64,000 nucleotides of DNA, taken from positions 4,919,501 to 4,983,500 of the forward strand of contig NC_092572.1 in the NCBI RefSeq assembly GCF_037975245.1. The letters are read 5' to 3'. Source of the DNA: Apostichopus japonicus. Lineage: Eukaryota > Echinodermata > Holothuroidea > Aspidochirotida > Stichopodidae. The notes below the pieces were generated by a model. The model was given only the letters and a program-made list of their open reading frames with translations, made no database searches and was not told the DNA's origin. The position numbers and the translations under genes are program-made. Below are positions 24,286-34,988 of this stretch, piece by piece (position 1 is the stretch's first letter; every line of letters begins with the position of its first letter).

Positions 24286-24539
24286 CTGGTGTCAAACGAG
24301 ATTGGGCCCTTACAGAATGGCACCTACGAAAAGGAGACCGCGAGGCAGCACAAGAGGCAGGAGATAATCTCCAACAGTGGAGATTTAAGATATTATATTC
24401 TTCTAGGAAAACGTCAATAACAGTTAGAATTGATTTATCTCCGTTGTTGGCATTTATTTAACTGGTCCACGTGCCCCTTCCCCATCTTTAAAGGTCCGGT
24501 CCATTTAATGTGCTTTCTTCAGTTGCTGTAACGACTCAA

Positions 24540-24710
24540 AATAAATATTCAAATAATACAATAATACAAAAGAAGTAGCTTTATCTCACAATTAACAACC
24601 GTACGATTTGGCGTATATATTGTGTTTTACCTCTCTTTAGCTAAAATGCATAACCCCTTGCATAATAGGCATGAAACGTATGTAATTCAACAAACATGTC
24701 TTTCGTAAAA
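24540..24710. repeat. Duplicated block, copy 1
   Basis: Related to 29566-29980 and to 61862-61934 plus 63195-63560, sharing aaatattcaaataatacaat, agtagctttatctcacaatta and accgtacgatttg. This copy is the shortest and most diverged. Confidence 0.65.
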
Positions 24711-24749
24711 AATAAAATGTGACGTGATGGTGGAGGGGTTTCCTAAAGT

Positions 24750-25980
24750 CCCCCCCCCCCCCGTTTTGAGAAAATATGGTAAAATGAAGTGTGTGTATGT
24801 GCAAAGTTGTGCTATACTTAGGAATCGTTTTAAATGTTTTGAAACAATGTTATAGTAATTCAGCCATTCATGTTGGTATGTATACACATAAGTTAACATG
24901 TCATGTACTGTCATGTGTGGGTTTTTTGTTTTATTATTTTGTTTGTCAGTTGGTGTGTGGGATACCCTCTCCCCCTAGACATATATGTGACTGCGCCCTG
25001 ACACTCATTTGCAACCCAGCTGAAAGCTTTCAGTTAAGCGAAAGTCAGCGTGCGATTCTTCCGAAATTCTGTCGCATTTTGTCACTGTGTTTGAATGACT
25101 ACCATTTTCGTCAGTCTTTATTCGATTCAGCTGAAATTTCGTCATTGCTTTTTGTGAGTTGGCTTGTAATATATGCGATCATACATTGCATCATTTTCTG
25201 GAAATAAATGCTACCCTCTTAGAGCGTTTTTCAAAATCTGCTGTAATGTCATTTGAATGATGTAAAACTAAAGTTGGTTCAGGAAAAATATTGTTGTGAG
25301 GTACCAAAAACAGGGCCATCAGAATAGTTTTCAGTTATAATGAAATGTAAGCCACATATCAAATGCCACGATCATAAAAACTTGTTTTGTCTTCCATCTT
25401 AATCTTCCCGTCATGTTGGGAAATAATTCCACCCACGGGAGACTTGATGAAGTCAAATATTTACTTAGGCTTCCTATCTAGTTCGCTGTCATGCTCTGTA
25501 AAAGTTTTTCACAGTTTGTTTGTGAAATACGACATTAAAGGATGACCTATATTGATGGAGCCGATGCCGATTTCTGCTCTTTAACGTTTCTCTGTGGAAC
25601 GTCGATTGTAAACAAGTTGCAGGTCGGTTTAACTGGAATGGGTGCAATGTTCTTGAGCAATTTTATTAAATTATTGCATCAATGTAACTACGTAGTGCAT
25701 TTGCTGTTAAATTCTTTGTTTTTGCAATGAAGCATAGTTTATCCTTATTAATCAATACAATGATCTATTGCATGAAATATGTTCGTGACAATGTCTCCAC
25801 ATTGACGGAAATTTCATATACCCCTTTTTTTCTTGCCAACATTTATTTCAATATACTTTCCGCAAAGTAACAGCACATATTGTTTGTTTCTCAAACAGAC
25901 ACAAGGAATTTGAAGCAAACAGGTATTACCTGCTATATTTTATGCAAAACTAATAAGTAAAGTCTTTTAACATTAATCTT
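24750..25980. other. Region without recognisable genes
   Basis: AT-rich sequence. The open frame at 24791-25207 has no recognisable domain and low-complexity hydrophobic content. Confidence 0.4.
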
Positions 25981-25989
25981 ATTACTCAA

Positions 25990-26990
25990 AAACCATCGGC
26001 ACCGGCCATAAAGCAGGCCTTAAAATGCTATAAGGAAAATGACCAGGAAAATTGTAATTACTTAATTGCTTTTCTACCTGTAATGCGAATTTAAATTTAT
26101 AAAGAAACTCATTCACATTTAAATTTTCATTTTGTAACGTTTTATGGAAAATGTAGTATTTGATATGAAAGATGGGAAAGTTCAATGGATGTTTCAGCAA
26201 AAGTTGATATCCTGAGAAACTATCTTTTTTTTAAAACGATCTGTCTATTAATAATTCTTTGCTAGGAATTACATTAAATTCCAAGAAAAGATGCTCAATT
26301 GTTTCATCTCTACGTCCGCACAGATTACACCGGGGTCTTCCGTTTTCCTCATGAGAAATAACATATAATTAGATCCTATAATTGCGGAAAATAAATGATC
26401 TTAGTTTCTCTTAAGGATTTTAAGAGAGTTTGGAAAATCACGTGCCATTGATTTTCACTTAAATTGCAGTTAACATTTCATTTAACAATCGACCTAGTAC
26501 TTGTAAATGCCTGTGAAATAAGTTGCTTATACACCTTGACAGGTGTCAGTGTGAGCTAAACTAAATGACCTTCTCCAGTGAACTGGGATGGCACTAATTA
26601 TCCCATAATAAACAGGGAAAAGGCAGTAAATATGATACTTTTCTCTGAAGTCTGAGTACGATAAAAAGTGATAATTTTCATCAATGATATCATTGATGCA
26701 TCTTATTCCATTATTAAACCATGTTTTATAAAATATTACCTTGTCATTGACTTTAATATAATGATTATTCCAGATGACTTGACTTTTAAAGTTATCAATA
26801 ACTTCTTACAATTCAAAATCAGACCAAGCATTAAGACTTCATCAATGAATGCATTATGCGTGTCCACATCATCTGCCATGAACTTGCAATCAAAAATTAA
26901 GCGAGCACAATATTCTTTAAGATAATAATTGAAGTAAAATTTCCAAAAGTCAACGTTTGCATCAGTATATTGTTTAACCCAAGTTCACTT
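25990..26990 (-). pseudogene. LINE ORF2 C-terminal fragment (L1/Tx1-like)
   Basis: On the minus strand, 26270-26360 reads CNLCGRRDETIEHLF, the Cys-rich C-terminal motif of L1/Tx1-type ORF2, closely matching CTFCNIEEETIEHLS of the LINE at 41.7-44.9 kb. Upstream (about 26990-26950) TWVKQY matches SWVKRY of the same element. The reading frame is broken by many stops. No 5' parts (endonuclease, reverse transcriptase core) are present. Confidence 0.65.
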
Positions 26991-26999
26991 CAAACCATT

Positions 27000-29400
27000 T
27001 ATACAACTATTAATATGAGTTGCATTTAACCCCCCCCCCCCCCTCTTTTAAATAGAGCTTATCAGTGTAGTCCGCTTAATTTTGTCTGGTTTTCTGGACC
27101 AACTGAAGCTGAATAAAATACTTTCCAGTTGTAGATAAATACTTATGTTACAGAGACAAAGTAAACAATTAACGATGAAGTAAGTGAAGCTGGCATCTGT
27201 ATTATATATTATTATCGTTAACACTAACATCATGTTAACGACCACATTACTGGTGTATTCTGGCAGGAACTATTTGGTAGAATAAGTATTAAAGGGTAAA
27301 ACATGGTATGTAAGCATTTAACAACGTTGGTACCATCATTTATTTCATGGTATAAAGAGCAAAGCAAACTTTTAAAATAGTTTGAATTTGAAAACTTTGC
27401 AGACCGAAGTAGATAAGACAATCAGTTGGCTGAGCTCAATCAGTTTTAATATAGTTGACTACGACGTGTCAGTGTTAAATTTATTGCTACATTACATAAT
27501 TTAATGACACAAAATATCAATGACATCATGTTAACGACTGATGTATTTTGGCAGCCATGCAGAAATCACAGTAACAGTTATGAACAAGATATTGTGTCAG
27601 AAAGGAATAACCCATAAAGTTCCACAGTACCGCTTCAGTACAGGGAGAAAGATGGTGAATTGATCACGCGACCACGCATCAACATTGTTAAATATTGTTA
27701 GAAGAATGCGTTACCATTTGCATAACAATTACACTGTACAATCCACCAAGATAAAAAAAAACGGAAACATTAAAGCATGTCGTTAGTTTCTTTAAAACTC
27801 ACCTTCATTTTCCACAGTTTGATGGATAGAGTCACTTTCCGTTGATATTAAACCTTAATATATATATTAAGCACAACATGTAATGAATAATATACTACCT
27901 CATGAATGCAACTTGTAAGGATCTTGGGGTCACCCTAGCTTTTTCTTTTATTTTTGACAAAAAGCGATGTACAACCCTTACACCTGTTCCCTGGATCAGC
28001 TTGTCCGCAGACAAACTTGGTTCCCGATTCACAAAATAACGAGCAGTAATGTTACAACTTCAAACATTATGTAACTGCTGCCACTTTCAAACATTTTGTC
28101 TTCTTAATACGTCTGATTTGCAATGTAACAAACCTCAGACTATAAACAATATATAGCATGATACAAATAGAGATTAACTAATTTAAGAAGTCGACAGGAT
28201 GACTTAACAAGAAGGTAACGTGTTGCAGAGTTCTTACCTTATTTTGAAATTGTTTGGAATGATAATCTGTAACTTGCCTAATGATTAATCTAATTTTAAT
28301 TAATGCATGTCATTATCGTAGTTCAAAGAAATCCCAATTTAGTTAATCTTGTGTATTTTTGCTGTTCCCGAGGGAGACTACCAAAAACATGATTTTATAT
28401 TTTTGAATTGTTTTCTAATATGCTTGGAATACTTTCATGTTCAATTGGTATACATTGTGGACATATCATAATTTACCACAATATTAGGGTTAATCAGTTG
28501 AACTACGATATATGTGCCTAATCGAAGAGATTATTTTGCTATAAAAATTATCCATTCGCTGCATGTGTATACCTACGGATTCGACATCGTTTGGAGGATA
28601 AAGGAAGATTTCGACTTTCTTCCGGAAGGGAGGATGTGACGTGAGAAATTCGGATAATAAATTCCCACTCGGGTTCTTACAACACTTACGTAAAAAAGGA
28701 AATGTAACAGCATGCCTATAATAACAAAATTTATTATCGCACGATGCAATTACCATATAAGCTGCTTTGCTACATTAACTTTCTTTTACATAATATAATT
28801 ACTTAACGTTCTTGGCGCCCTTCTTTCAATCAACAGAAAATGTTCCATTTAACCTAACGAAATCGGTTTATTCCTCCAGTATAATTCTCTTGCTAACTAA
28901 TCTGGCGTTAGTAGATATTTCTTTTAAATAACTTTCTCTTGCTGTACAACCATAAATGACGCTATAGACCAATACAAACTGCAAATGGATGGAGGGCCTC
29001 AACGTTGGCCGCTACTCACGGATCTTCCGTCTCGTGGCTCCTCTCTAACCTAAACAGACAATGGATTAGCGTTCCCCATTATTTTACTACAAAACGGAGC
29101 ACTGAGTTTCGTCCCCCAGGAAATGGTATACTGTAATAAAATAGTTACAACGATGCATACACTTATCAGTAAAAAATGAATAGTTTACATCATGTACTCA
29201 ATCCCTCTGCTCTAATTAAGATCACATTACCACCTGATAATAACAGAACCCCTTTTCGTTATAGAGTATTACTAAAAGTGAACTATCCCTAAAACTAACA
29301 TTATTATCATATAGCCAATTCCCACCATTCAAATAGAAAACGGATTTGTCTCTGCAGCACTTATCATTAATATTCAACCGATGCTTTTCAATTAAGTTAA
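27000..29400. other. Region without recognisable genes
   Basis: Contains a C-run at about 27031-27043 and a loose direct repeat (catcatgttaacgac...tgtattctggcag) near 27225-27270 and 27525-27556. Open frames here (e.g. 28490-28756 on minus) lack phase-1 splice sites like those of the lectin exons. Confidence 0.4.
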
Positions 29401-29418
29401 GCACAAAAGGGTTATTCG

Positions 29419-29560
29419 GTAACAGAAAAAGAGGGTGTGGCTATAGTGTGGGCCGTTCAATAATTTGAACCGTACCTTTTTGGTAGAGAATTCATAATTC
29501 AGACTGATCACCAACCACTCGCTTGTCTCAAAAGAAACAAAATCGCAGTTGCTATAACAA
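29419..29560 (+). pseudogene. RNase H fragment of an LTR retrotransposon (Ty3/Gypsy-like)
   Basis: Reads VTEKEGVAIVWAVQ, a stop, then FEPYLFGREFIIQTDHQPLA, the typical KEG...YLFG...TDHQPL pattern of the RNase H domain that follows reverse transcriptase in Gypsy-type elements. Only about 45 codons remain, with an internal stop. No neighbouring reverse transcriptase, integrase or LTR was recognised. Confidence 0.7.
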
Positions 29561-29565
29561 CCTTA

Positions 29566-29980
29566 TACAAATATTCAAATAATACAATAGTAGTAGATTT
29601 CTCTCACAATTACCAACCGTACGATTTGACGTATGTGCATGTTTTTATGCACCTTAGCCAAATGAATAATCCTTTTCATAATGAGCATTAAACCTATGTA
29701 ACTAAACATACAGGTCTTTTGTTTGATAAAGGCAAATAAACATGTTGCGCGTTTTGTTAAAGAACTGTGGTTCATCAAAGCAGGAAAAGACGAAATAACG
29801 TCATAAAGGCTATTTGGCTGCTATATATAAAGGTTATCGCAACCCCTTCCCTTTTTTGTATCGATAATTAAATCTATTTAAATGCAGGTAAGACCGATGG
29901 GAATCCACCAATCCCCCTCAACCCCCACCCCCTTCGAAAAATTAGATATAAATAAAAATTATTGTAACAATTAAATAACG
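29566..29980. repeat. Duplicated block, copy 2 (intact)
   Basis: Contains ttcaaataatacaatagtag, cgtacgatttgacgtatgtg, ggtcttttgtttg, aactgtggttcatcaaa, a TATA-like ctatatataaagg (about 29820-29835) and a C-rich tract. The copy at 61.9-63.5 kb is interrupted by a LINE at the position of gatttgacgt here, so this copy shows the empty site. Confidence 0.75.
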
Positions 29981-30398
29981 AAATATTGAAGCTCTGCATT
30001 CTTATTTTTCTCTTGAAGCAAGCCGTATATGAACCTTCTTTCAAATCATTAAAACCAAACTTGAAGCCAGAATGGAATAGCTTATGAATTGTTGATTGCA
30101 TGCGCTGGGAGAGCCTGTAATACTACGTTAAGAAACAGTGCTTATGTAAGTTCCGATTTAAGACTGCAAGTGAATATTATGTTACAGATATACCATGTTT
30201 AGTTGCATTGAGACACTAATTTGTACAATCTCGTAGACACATCCAAGCCTTATGACGTCACATGACTTGCCGAATGACTGGATTAAACTCACTGGGGTCG
30301 AATCGAAAGCTCTAACAGTTGAGATAAACAAGTTCTACATAAACAACTCCAGTCCAACCACCAAACACCGTCAAGGGAACCACACACAACTAAGGAGC

Positions 30399-30540
30399 GA
30401 ACACCGAAGAAAGGCAAAAACCCCACCAACAGAACTGACGCAAAAGAGAATACACCAACAGCCGAACACCGAAGAAAGTCTAACAACCTCACCAACAGAA
30501 CGGACGCAAAAGAGCATACACCGGCAGAAGAACAATACAC
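30399..30540 (+). repeat. 65-bp tandem repeat, about 2.2 copies
   Basis: Units start GAACACCGAAGAAAG at 30399 and 30464, with a partial third unit at about 30529. It lies just 5' of the hammerhead motif. The open frame 30252-30554 runs through it, but 65 is not a multiple of three, so coding is doubtful. Confidence 0.7.
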
Positions 30541-30611
30541 CAACCACCCTATAATCCCCGGAAACCCCGACGAGGATCCTATATATTCATGGAGCATAAC
30601 TTGAAGCTACC

Positions 30612-30657
30612 AGTTGTCTGACGATCGCTAAAACGCGTGAAACTCCGAGTTACAACT
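30612..30657 (+). ncRNA. Hammerhead ribozyme motif, type I
   Basis: Stem I strand AGUUGU (30612-30617), core CUGACGA (30618-30624), short stem II (CGC/GCG around a UAAAAC loop, with a U-U at its base), GAAA (30639-30642), a 2-bp stem III with a UCCGA loop, then U51 as the cleavage nucleotide and stem I strand ACAACU (30652-30657). Stem I pairs perfectly over 6 bp. Hammerheads with very short stem III are known from Penelope-like retroelements and animal retrozymes. The basal U-U in stem II is atypical and could weaken activity. A hairpin (ACTAGTG/CACTAGT) follows directly. Confidence 0.65.
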
Positions 30658-30730
30658 ACTAGTGTTCCACTAGTCTCAACTAGTATCAACATATATTCCT
30701 CTCTGTCCACTGGACATAGGGTGGCATACT

Positions 30731-31245
30731 CCTATTAGAGTCTATATCAATCCGCTCGATTGTTCTCCTTCAGGAAAAGTGCCAAAAAGCAGCAGGAGAA
30801 CATCTTTTGTGACCTGTTATCAATCATAATCTAGTTTTTTGTGGCTTGCATGTTGAAGAGCATGAATGGAAGTACATGTGGTGAGAAAATTGGGTCAATT
30901 GAGGCAATTTTAGACCCCTTAAGGTCTCCCAGGAGCAAAGTAGGAAATTTGTTTACCACTGAGTGAAGAGGTTTGTTTACAAGTGACGAAAACTTCCGGC
31001 TCGGATAGCAAAAACTTTTCACGGTCATGGTACAAAAAATTGATAATGCCATGAAAGGCCAACTTGTCAGCTATCCGGTGATGGGTAGCGTTTAGCTAGT
31101 GAAAACTTCTATCTAGACTTAGAGACCACATTACTTTTGTGATTTAGTGTGTAAGTCAATGGGGCTTTTAATGGGCGTATGCTACCATAGAGCACTCTGC
31201 GCCAAGATAGACGCCAACCAACCAACTCCCTCTCTCTCCACCTCT
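30731..31245. other. Repeat tail after the hammerhead region
   Basis: Non-coding. The sequence tagagcactctgcgcca (31190-31206) recurs inverted at 52244-52260, next to a TA microsatellite in both places. Confidence 0.5.
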
Positions 31246-31251
31246 CTCTCC

Positions 31252-31327
<76 letters not shown>
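31246..31327. repeat. (CT)n-(TA)n microsatellite
   Basis: Long CT run followed by a long TA run. Confidence 0.95.
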
Positions 31328-31333
<6 letters not shown>

Positions 31334-32112
31334 TTGTGTGTGCGTTTGTTTTTCTATCTGACCGAGGACTTGAACAATAGAATTCCAGGTCCTCGGTTGT
31401 GATTTCTAAAGAATCACCACGTCCTCAGAAGAATTTCTATTGTATGGGGTATTGTTAAGGTTAGGGTACGTGGATTTGAACAATGGAAAATACAATGGGG
31501 TCCTCGGTTGCAACGTAAAACCAACATGTGTGGGTGTATGTGTGTGTGTATATATACCAGTTAATATTGTCTTCGTTCATTCGGTCGTATTTGCGTAAAA
31601 GCTCAACGAAAGCAACACAAGACAAGGCGAGCACAAGACAAGATTATTTAGAAAACATTCTTTTCTTCTGTGATTATCGGTGTTTCTATCCATATTGTTC
31701 AATTCCGTCTTTTACAAAGTATCTACGTAATATTCACACACGCGCGCGCACCCACACGCACCCAATCCATGGCTACATCTGACGTCCTTATCAATATCTC
31801 TATAGTCCATCACAGACCATTCTTCGTCATTCATATATTTACTTTCTTCTGTTTTCTTCCATTTTGTCATTAAAGCATCTACATCCCATCAATGGTTGAA
31901 AAATGCGTTTCTTTCAATTGATATTTCGGCGTTTAATTAGTAGAAGGTGTACCGACATGTCTGCATTCAATTTCGTATAACTAGTAGATATTATGTCTGT
32001 ATGTGTTACATCATCTGAAGCTCAACAAGAGATAAGGAGAGTGTTCTTAAAGCTTAAATGTTTTCTTTACTGCTTTAATTCCTGTTGTTCCTTCTCTTCT
32101 TAATTAATGGTA
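31328..32112 (-). other. 3' flank of lectin gene B
   Basis: 31895-32060 aligns with 58670-58800 downstream of gene C (tgcgtttctttc, attagtagaag, tattatgtctg, aacaagag), so the gene duplication included 3' flanking DNA. No gene seen. Confidence 0.5.
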
Positions 32113-32279
32113 TTAAAGGTAATATTCACAGCAAAAATAGTGACTTTTCGTGCATTTTATGTCGGAATAGAGACCATTATTTTTAGTCACTGCGCAGTCT
32201 TGGCCTCTCAAATCATTTGGTTGTCCTTCTTCCCAATTGTGATACGTCAGTGGGCTACCGTCCTCATATATCCATTCTC
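32113..32279 (-). CDS. Lectin gene B, CTLD exon 2 (last exon)
   Basis: Second half of a C-type lectin-like domain: acceptor ctttcaag in phase 1, then GEWIYEDGSPLTYHNWEEGQ and PNDLRGQDCAV, ending with FCCEYYL and stop TAA. Visible family marks are the dG-s-l-y-NW motif, Cys in DCAV and IKC (inner disulfide) and the terminal Cys. The Ca-site motif is QPN rather than EPN or QPD, and the usual WND is YSD, so sugar specificity cannot be predicted and calcium binding may be altered. It joins the exon at 32651. Confidence 0.85.
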
Positions 32280-32543
32280 CTTGAAAGAAAATAGAAAGAC
32301 AACAAGTTGACAATCCATGTAGTCGCAGATCTCATTCCAAAAATTTGGGTAGATGGCCAATACGAGTTCATCACTGTGACCCACAAGGCTTGATGTACAT
32401 AGAACTTGTGTTTTACAGACCCCATTATAAATACCCAAGTAAGAAGTTTGTTCGGTAAAGAAATGTTGCTTTCAGTTTAGTGTAAAAGTAAGTCAATGAG
32501 AGCGTTGTGATTAATTTAATCACAAACAGCCGTAGTTTTTGCC

Positions 32544-32586
<43 letters not shown>

Positions 32587-32650
32587 CTGGGCACGGTTTG
32601 TGGAGGTATCGACCAAAGACAATGGCTGGTTTAATGTGTTTGTTTGTTAC
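32280..32650 (-). other. Gene B intron between the CTLD exons
   Basis: Phase-1 intron with a (TA)n run at about 32546-32585. No other feature. Confidence 0.7.
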
Positions 32651-32848
32651 CTTCTTTTTCCGAGTCATGGATGCCTATCCAGATGTTTGCATTCGATATG
32701 TTGGCTTGATATCGAATTGCATTTACTTCATTATTCTCCTCTTCGTTGTCAATGTGCACGAGGTGACCATTGTTGAACAATTGACGGCATCTGTCCACTG
32801 CGTCAGACCAAGTTGACGTATAGTTACTAATCCAGTACATCGATTGGT
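32651..32848 (-). CDS. Lectin gene B, CTLD exon 1
   Basis: 66 codons, phase 1-1, acceptor tgaaatag, donor GTAACA. Encodes DQSMYWISNYTSTWSDAVDR, then C-RQLFNNGHLVHIDNEEENNE and ends WIGIHDSEKE. This is the front half of a short-form CTLD: W-SDA-x3-C (canonical first Cys), LVHI, and the WIGI core motif. The extra N-terminal Cys pair of long-form CTLDs is absent (SMYW). Two N-glycosylation sequons are present (NYT, NIS). It is very close to the gene C exon at 59697-59894. Confidence 0.85.
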
Positions 32849-33236
32849 CTATTTCAGTCATAAGTCAGTCGTTTACAAAGGTAGAGAGAAAAATGAAAAA
32901 GAATGACATAAAGAATCACCTCCCAATATTTCAATCTCAGTAAGTTCACCATTATGATATCTTTCAATAATTTCCTTTTATCTATATCTTGCTAAATGTT
33001 GTTATCAGTTCTACTGAAATAAAATAAATCCCAATGTTTCAGTTTACATTGGAATTTTAAACATTGTAAGTGCAACATTACTGATGGTAGGAGAAATGTC
33101 CAACACTAACTTTATAAGGAATAAACACAGGTTGATTATTGTCCTGAGGTACAATGCTGTAAGTTCAGTTTATTAACATTTCTGTCAACGGTACCTTTAT
33201 ATTTATAGTTGGCTACCATCAACCGAAGACACTTAC

Positions 33237-33338
33237 GGTTTACTCTCTCCTTTGTTGTAGAATTGTCTTGTGTCATATTGAGCAATCTATGCTCCGTTGC
33301 ACCGTCACATGGAGTACCTACAGTACGTTCATTAACAT
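33237..33338 (-). CDS. Lectin gene B, stalk exon
   Basis: 34 codons, phase 1-1, acceptor cctcttcccag and donor GTAAGT. Encodes DVNERTVGTPCDGATEHRLL, then NMTQDNSTTKERVN, with two N-glycosylation sequons (NMT, NST) and one Cys. Longer readings through ANYKYK use a weak GTACCG donor; the GTAAGT donor is preferred because it also keeps phase 1 and aligns with the donor of gene D at 63910. Confidence 0.6.
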
Positions 33339-33354
33339 CTGGGAAGAGGGTATA

Positions 33355-33402
33355 AACATATATATCTGCATATATATAAATATATATATATATATACATA
33401 TT
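33355..33402. repeat. TA-rich microsatellite
   Basis: Interrupted TA dinucleotide run within intron sequence of gene B. Confidence 0.9.
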
Positions 33403-33691
33403 TAATACAAAGAAAATCCATTTAAGCTCAAAAAGAAAATATTATTAAAAAAAGTAAAGAAATTAGATATGACTCATATTTCACAAATAAGGAGTATTGT
33501 TAAAGAAAATATGTTGGAATTGGAATTTTCGGTGCCCCTAGGACCTTCGTCAGCAATACTTGGCAGTGGAATGAAAAGTTCAAAATGTAACACAATGAAA
33601 GTATCAGTTGGGAAGCAGACCCAAGGTTCGCCGGAATTTATTAAGCTTTGGTGACATTTTGAATTTCGGCGGTAATCGTTCACTGAGAGAC

Positions 33692-34988
33692 CAGGGGCGT
33701 ATCCAGGGGGGGCGCAACAGGCGCGCGCCCCCCCTATTGGCCGTCACCAAAAAAAAAAAAGTTTAGCAAAAAAAAAAAAAAAAAATTGATGACGACCTTT
33801 ATGTGAGATGTCGGTGATCGCTCAACCCCCCCCCCCCCTCCCGTATGCTTTATTTTTTGTTTGCCAAAAAAAGGTTCTGGCGAAGTTCGGCGGCATAATA
33901 GTTTTAGAAACATAGATGGTAATTGTGTTTGTATTATCACTATAAACACTAAATGACATGCCAGCCATACTAAATTGTGCATTTTGTGTCCATATTTACT
34001 GGAAATGTTGCTTATTATTAAGGTCGAAAAATGGATCACATATGGCCATGGGCGGCGATCCTGGGTGGAGGGGGGATATATCCCCCCATGAAAATGGGTG
34101 GGGGGATGTAATGCACCATATCCCCCCCCCCCACCAAATGCCAGGGATAAGAATATTTTCATGCCTACATTTATGCATCTTCGTTAATGTACGGCTCTTT
34201 TTTAGCTTCATTTCTCGGCTGCCATAAACGCAGTGCGATCTTTTCAAATAAAGCGTCTTTATAAAGCAAAAATAGTTGACTGTAGGCTTCATTGGCCCTA
34301 TAACAACAAAATGTATTATTGCGCCCACGGTATTGATATAGTACATATATGCACCCTCATAGTATTCATATAGGCCCTATAGTAGGCCTACACACGTACA
34401 TGTTCCCTCGAACAGCTGAGAATCTCATGTAACCAGGGTAATGCTTAATACACGTTTCACCTGGATGCCCTAGCAATCGGTACCTAGGAATGTAACTATG
34501 TGTAATTGTGTATTGCATGTGTATAGGCCGCATGAGGCCATTTTCTTCATCGAATAATATAACAGAGCTCTCGAACATTCTAACGTTGCGCCTGAAACAA
34601 GATTGACAGGGGCAATTTTCCCAAAATAACACCCGAAATTTAAAAAAAAAAGTATTTTGGATCCTGATTATGAGATATTTCGGACATGACATCCCTATTT
34701 TAAAGTTGGGTATATGCGGCTTGGAAACCTCGGGAAGTGCCGTTTTCGGCCATCTAGAGGGTTTGTTAATCCCAAAATTTTCTTGTTAGATAGTCAACAA
34801 GGTCATATCCCCCCCCCCCCCCACTCGGAAGTACGGATCGCCGCCCATGCATATGACACCATTTTGCATTTCAGCCCTTCTTTGAAAGCAAAAATTGTAC
34901 ACCCCTCCCCTTAGACCCATCCCCCAGGACGGCGATCATTCATGCCTGGCGCCCCCCCCCCTATTGGAAAATCCTGGATACGCCCCTG
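33692..34988. mobile_element. hAT-type MITE with CAGGGGCGTATCC ends
   Basis: Ends CAGGGGCGTATCCAGG and CCTGGATACGCCCCTG are exact inverse sequences. The right flank is gagacgac; the left flank gagagac fits the same octamer with one base lost. The interior is homopolymer-rich and non-coding, with another element nested at 34047-34849. Confidence 0.8.
34047..34849. mobile_element. Nested hAT-type MITE with CATGGGCGGCGATCC ends
   Basis: Exact terminal inverted repeats CATGGGCGGCGATCC / GGATCGCCGCCCATG. Flanks catatggc (34039-34046) and catatgac (34850-34857) match at 7 of 8 bases. Interior shares the GTGCCGTTTTCGGCCATCT-type segment with the MITE at 3207-4295. Confidence 0.8.

Noticed and set aside
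28490-28756. Minus-strand frame resembling the lectin Cys exon (CYYRHA...)
   Set aside because: The only nearby acceptor is not in phase 1 and the IFR-x-TSC and LLNF blocks are missing.
30252-30554. 100-codon open frame over the 65-bp repeats
   Set aside because: Repeat length is not a multiple of three and there is no domain; it is more likely non-coding repeat sequence.
33195-33236. Longer version of the gene B stalk exon ending at ANYKYK
   Set aside because: Its donor (GTACCG) is weak and the same site is shifted by one base in gene D; the GTAAGT donor at 33236 aligns in both.
33734-34346. Overlapping open frames of 89-142 codons
   Set aside because: They lie inside nested hAT-type MITEs and consist of Gly/Pro/Phe runs from C, G and A tracts.
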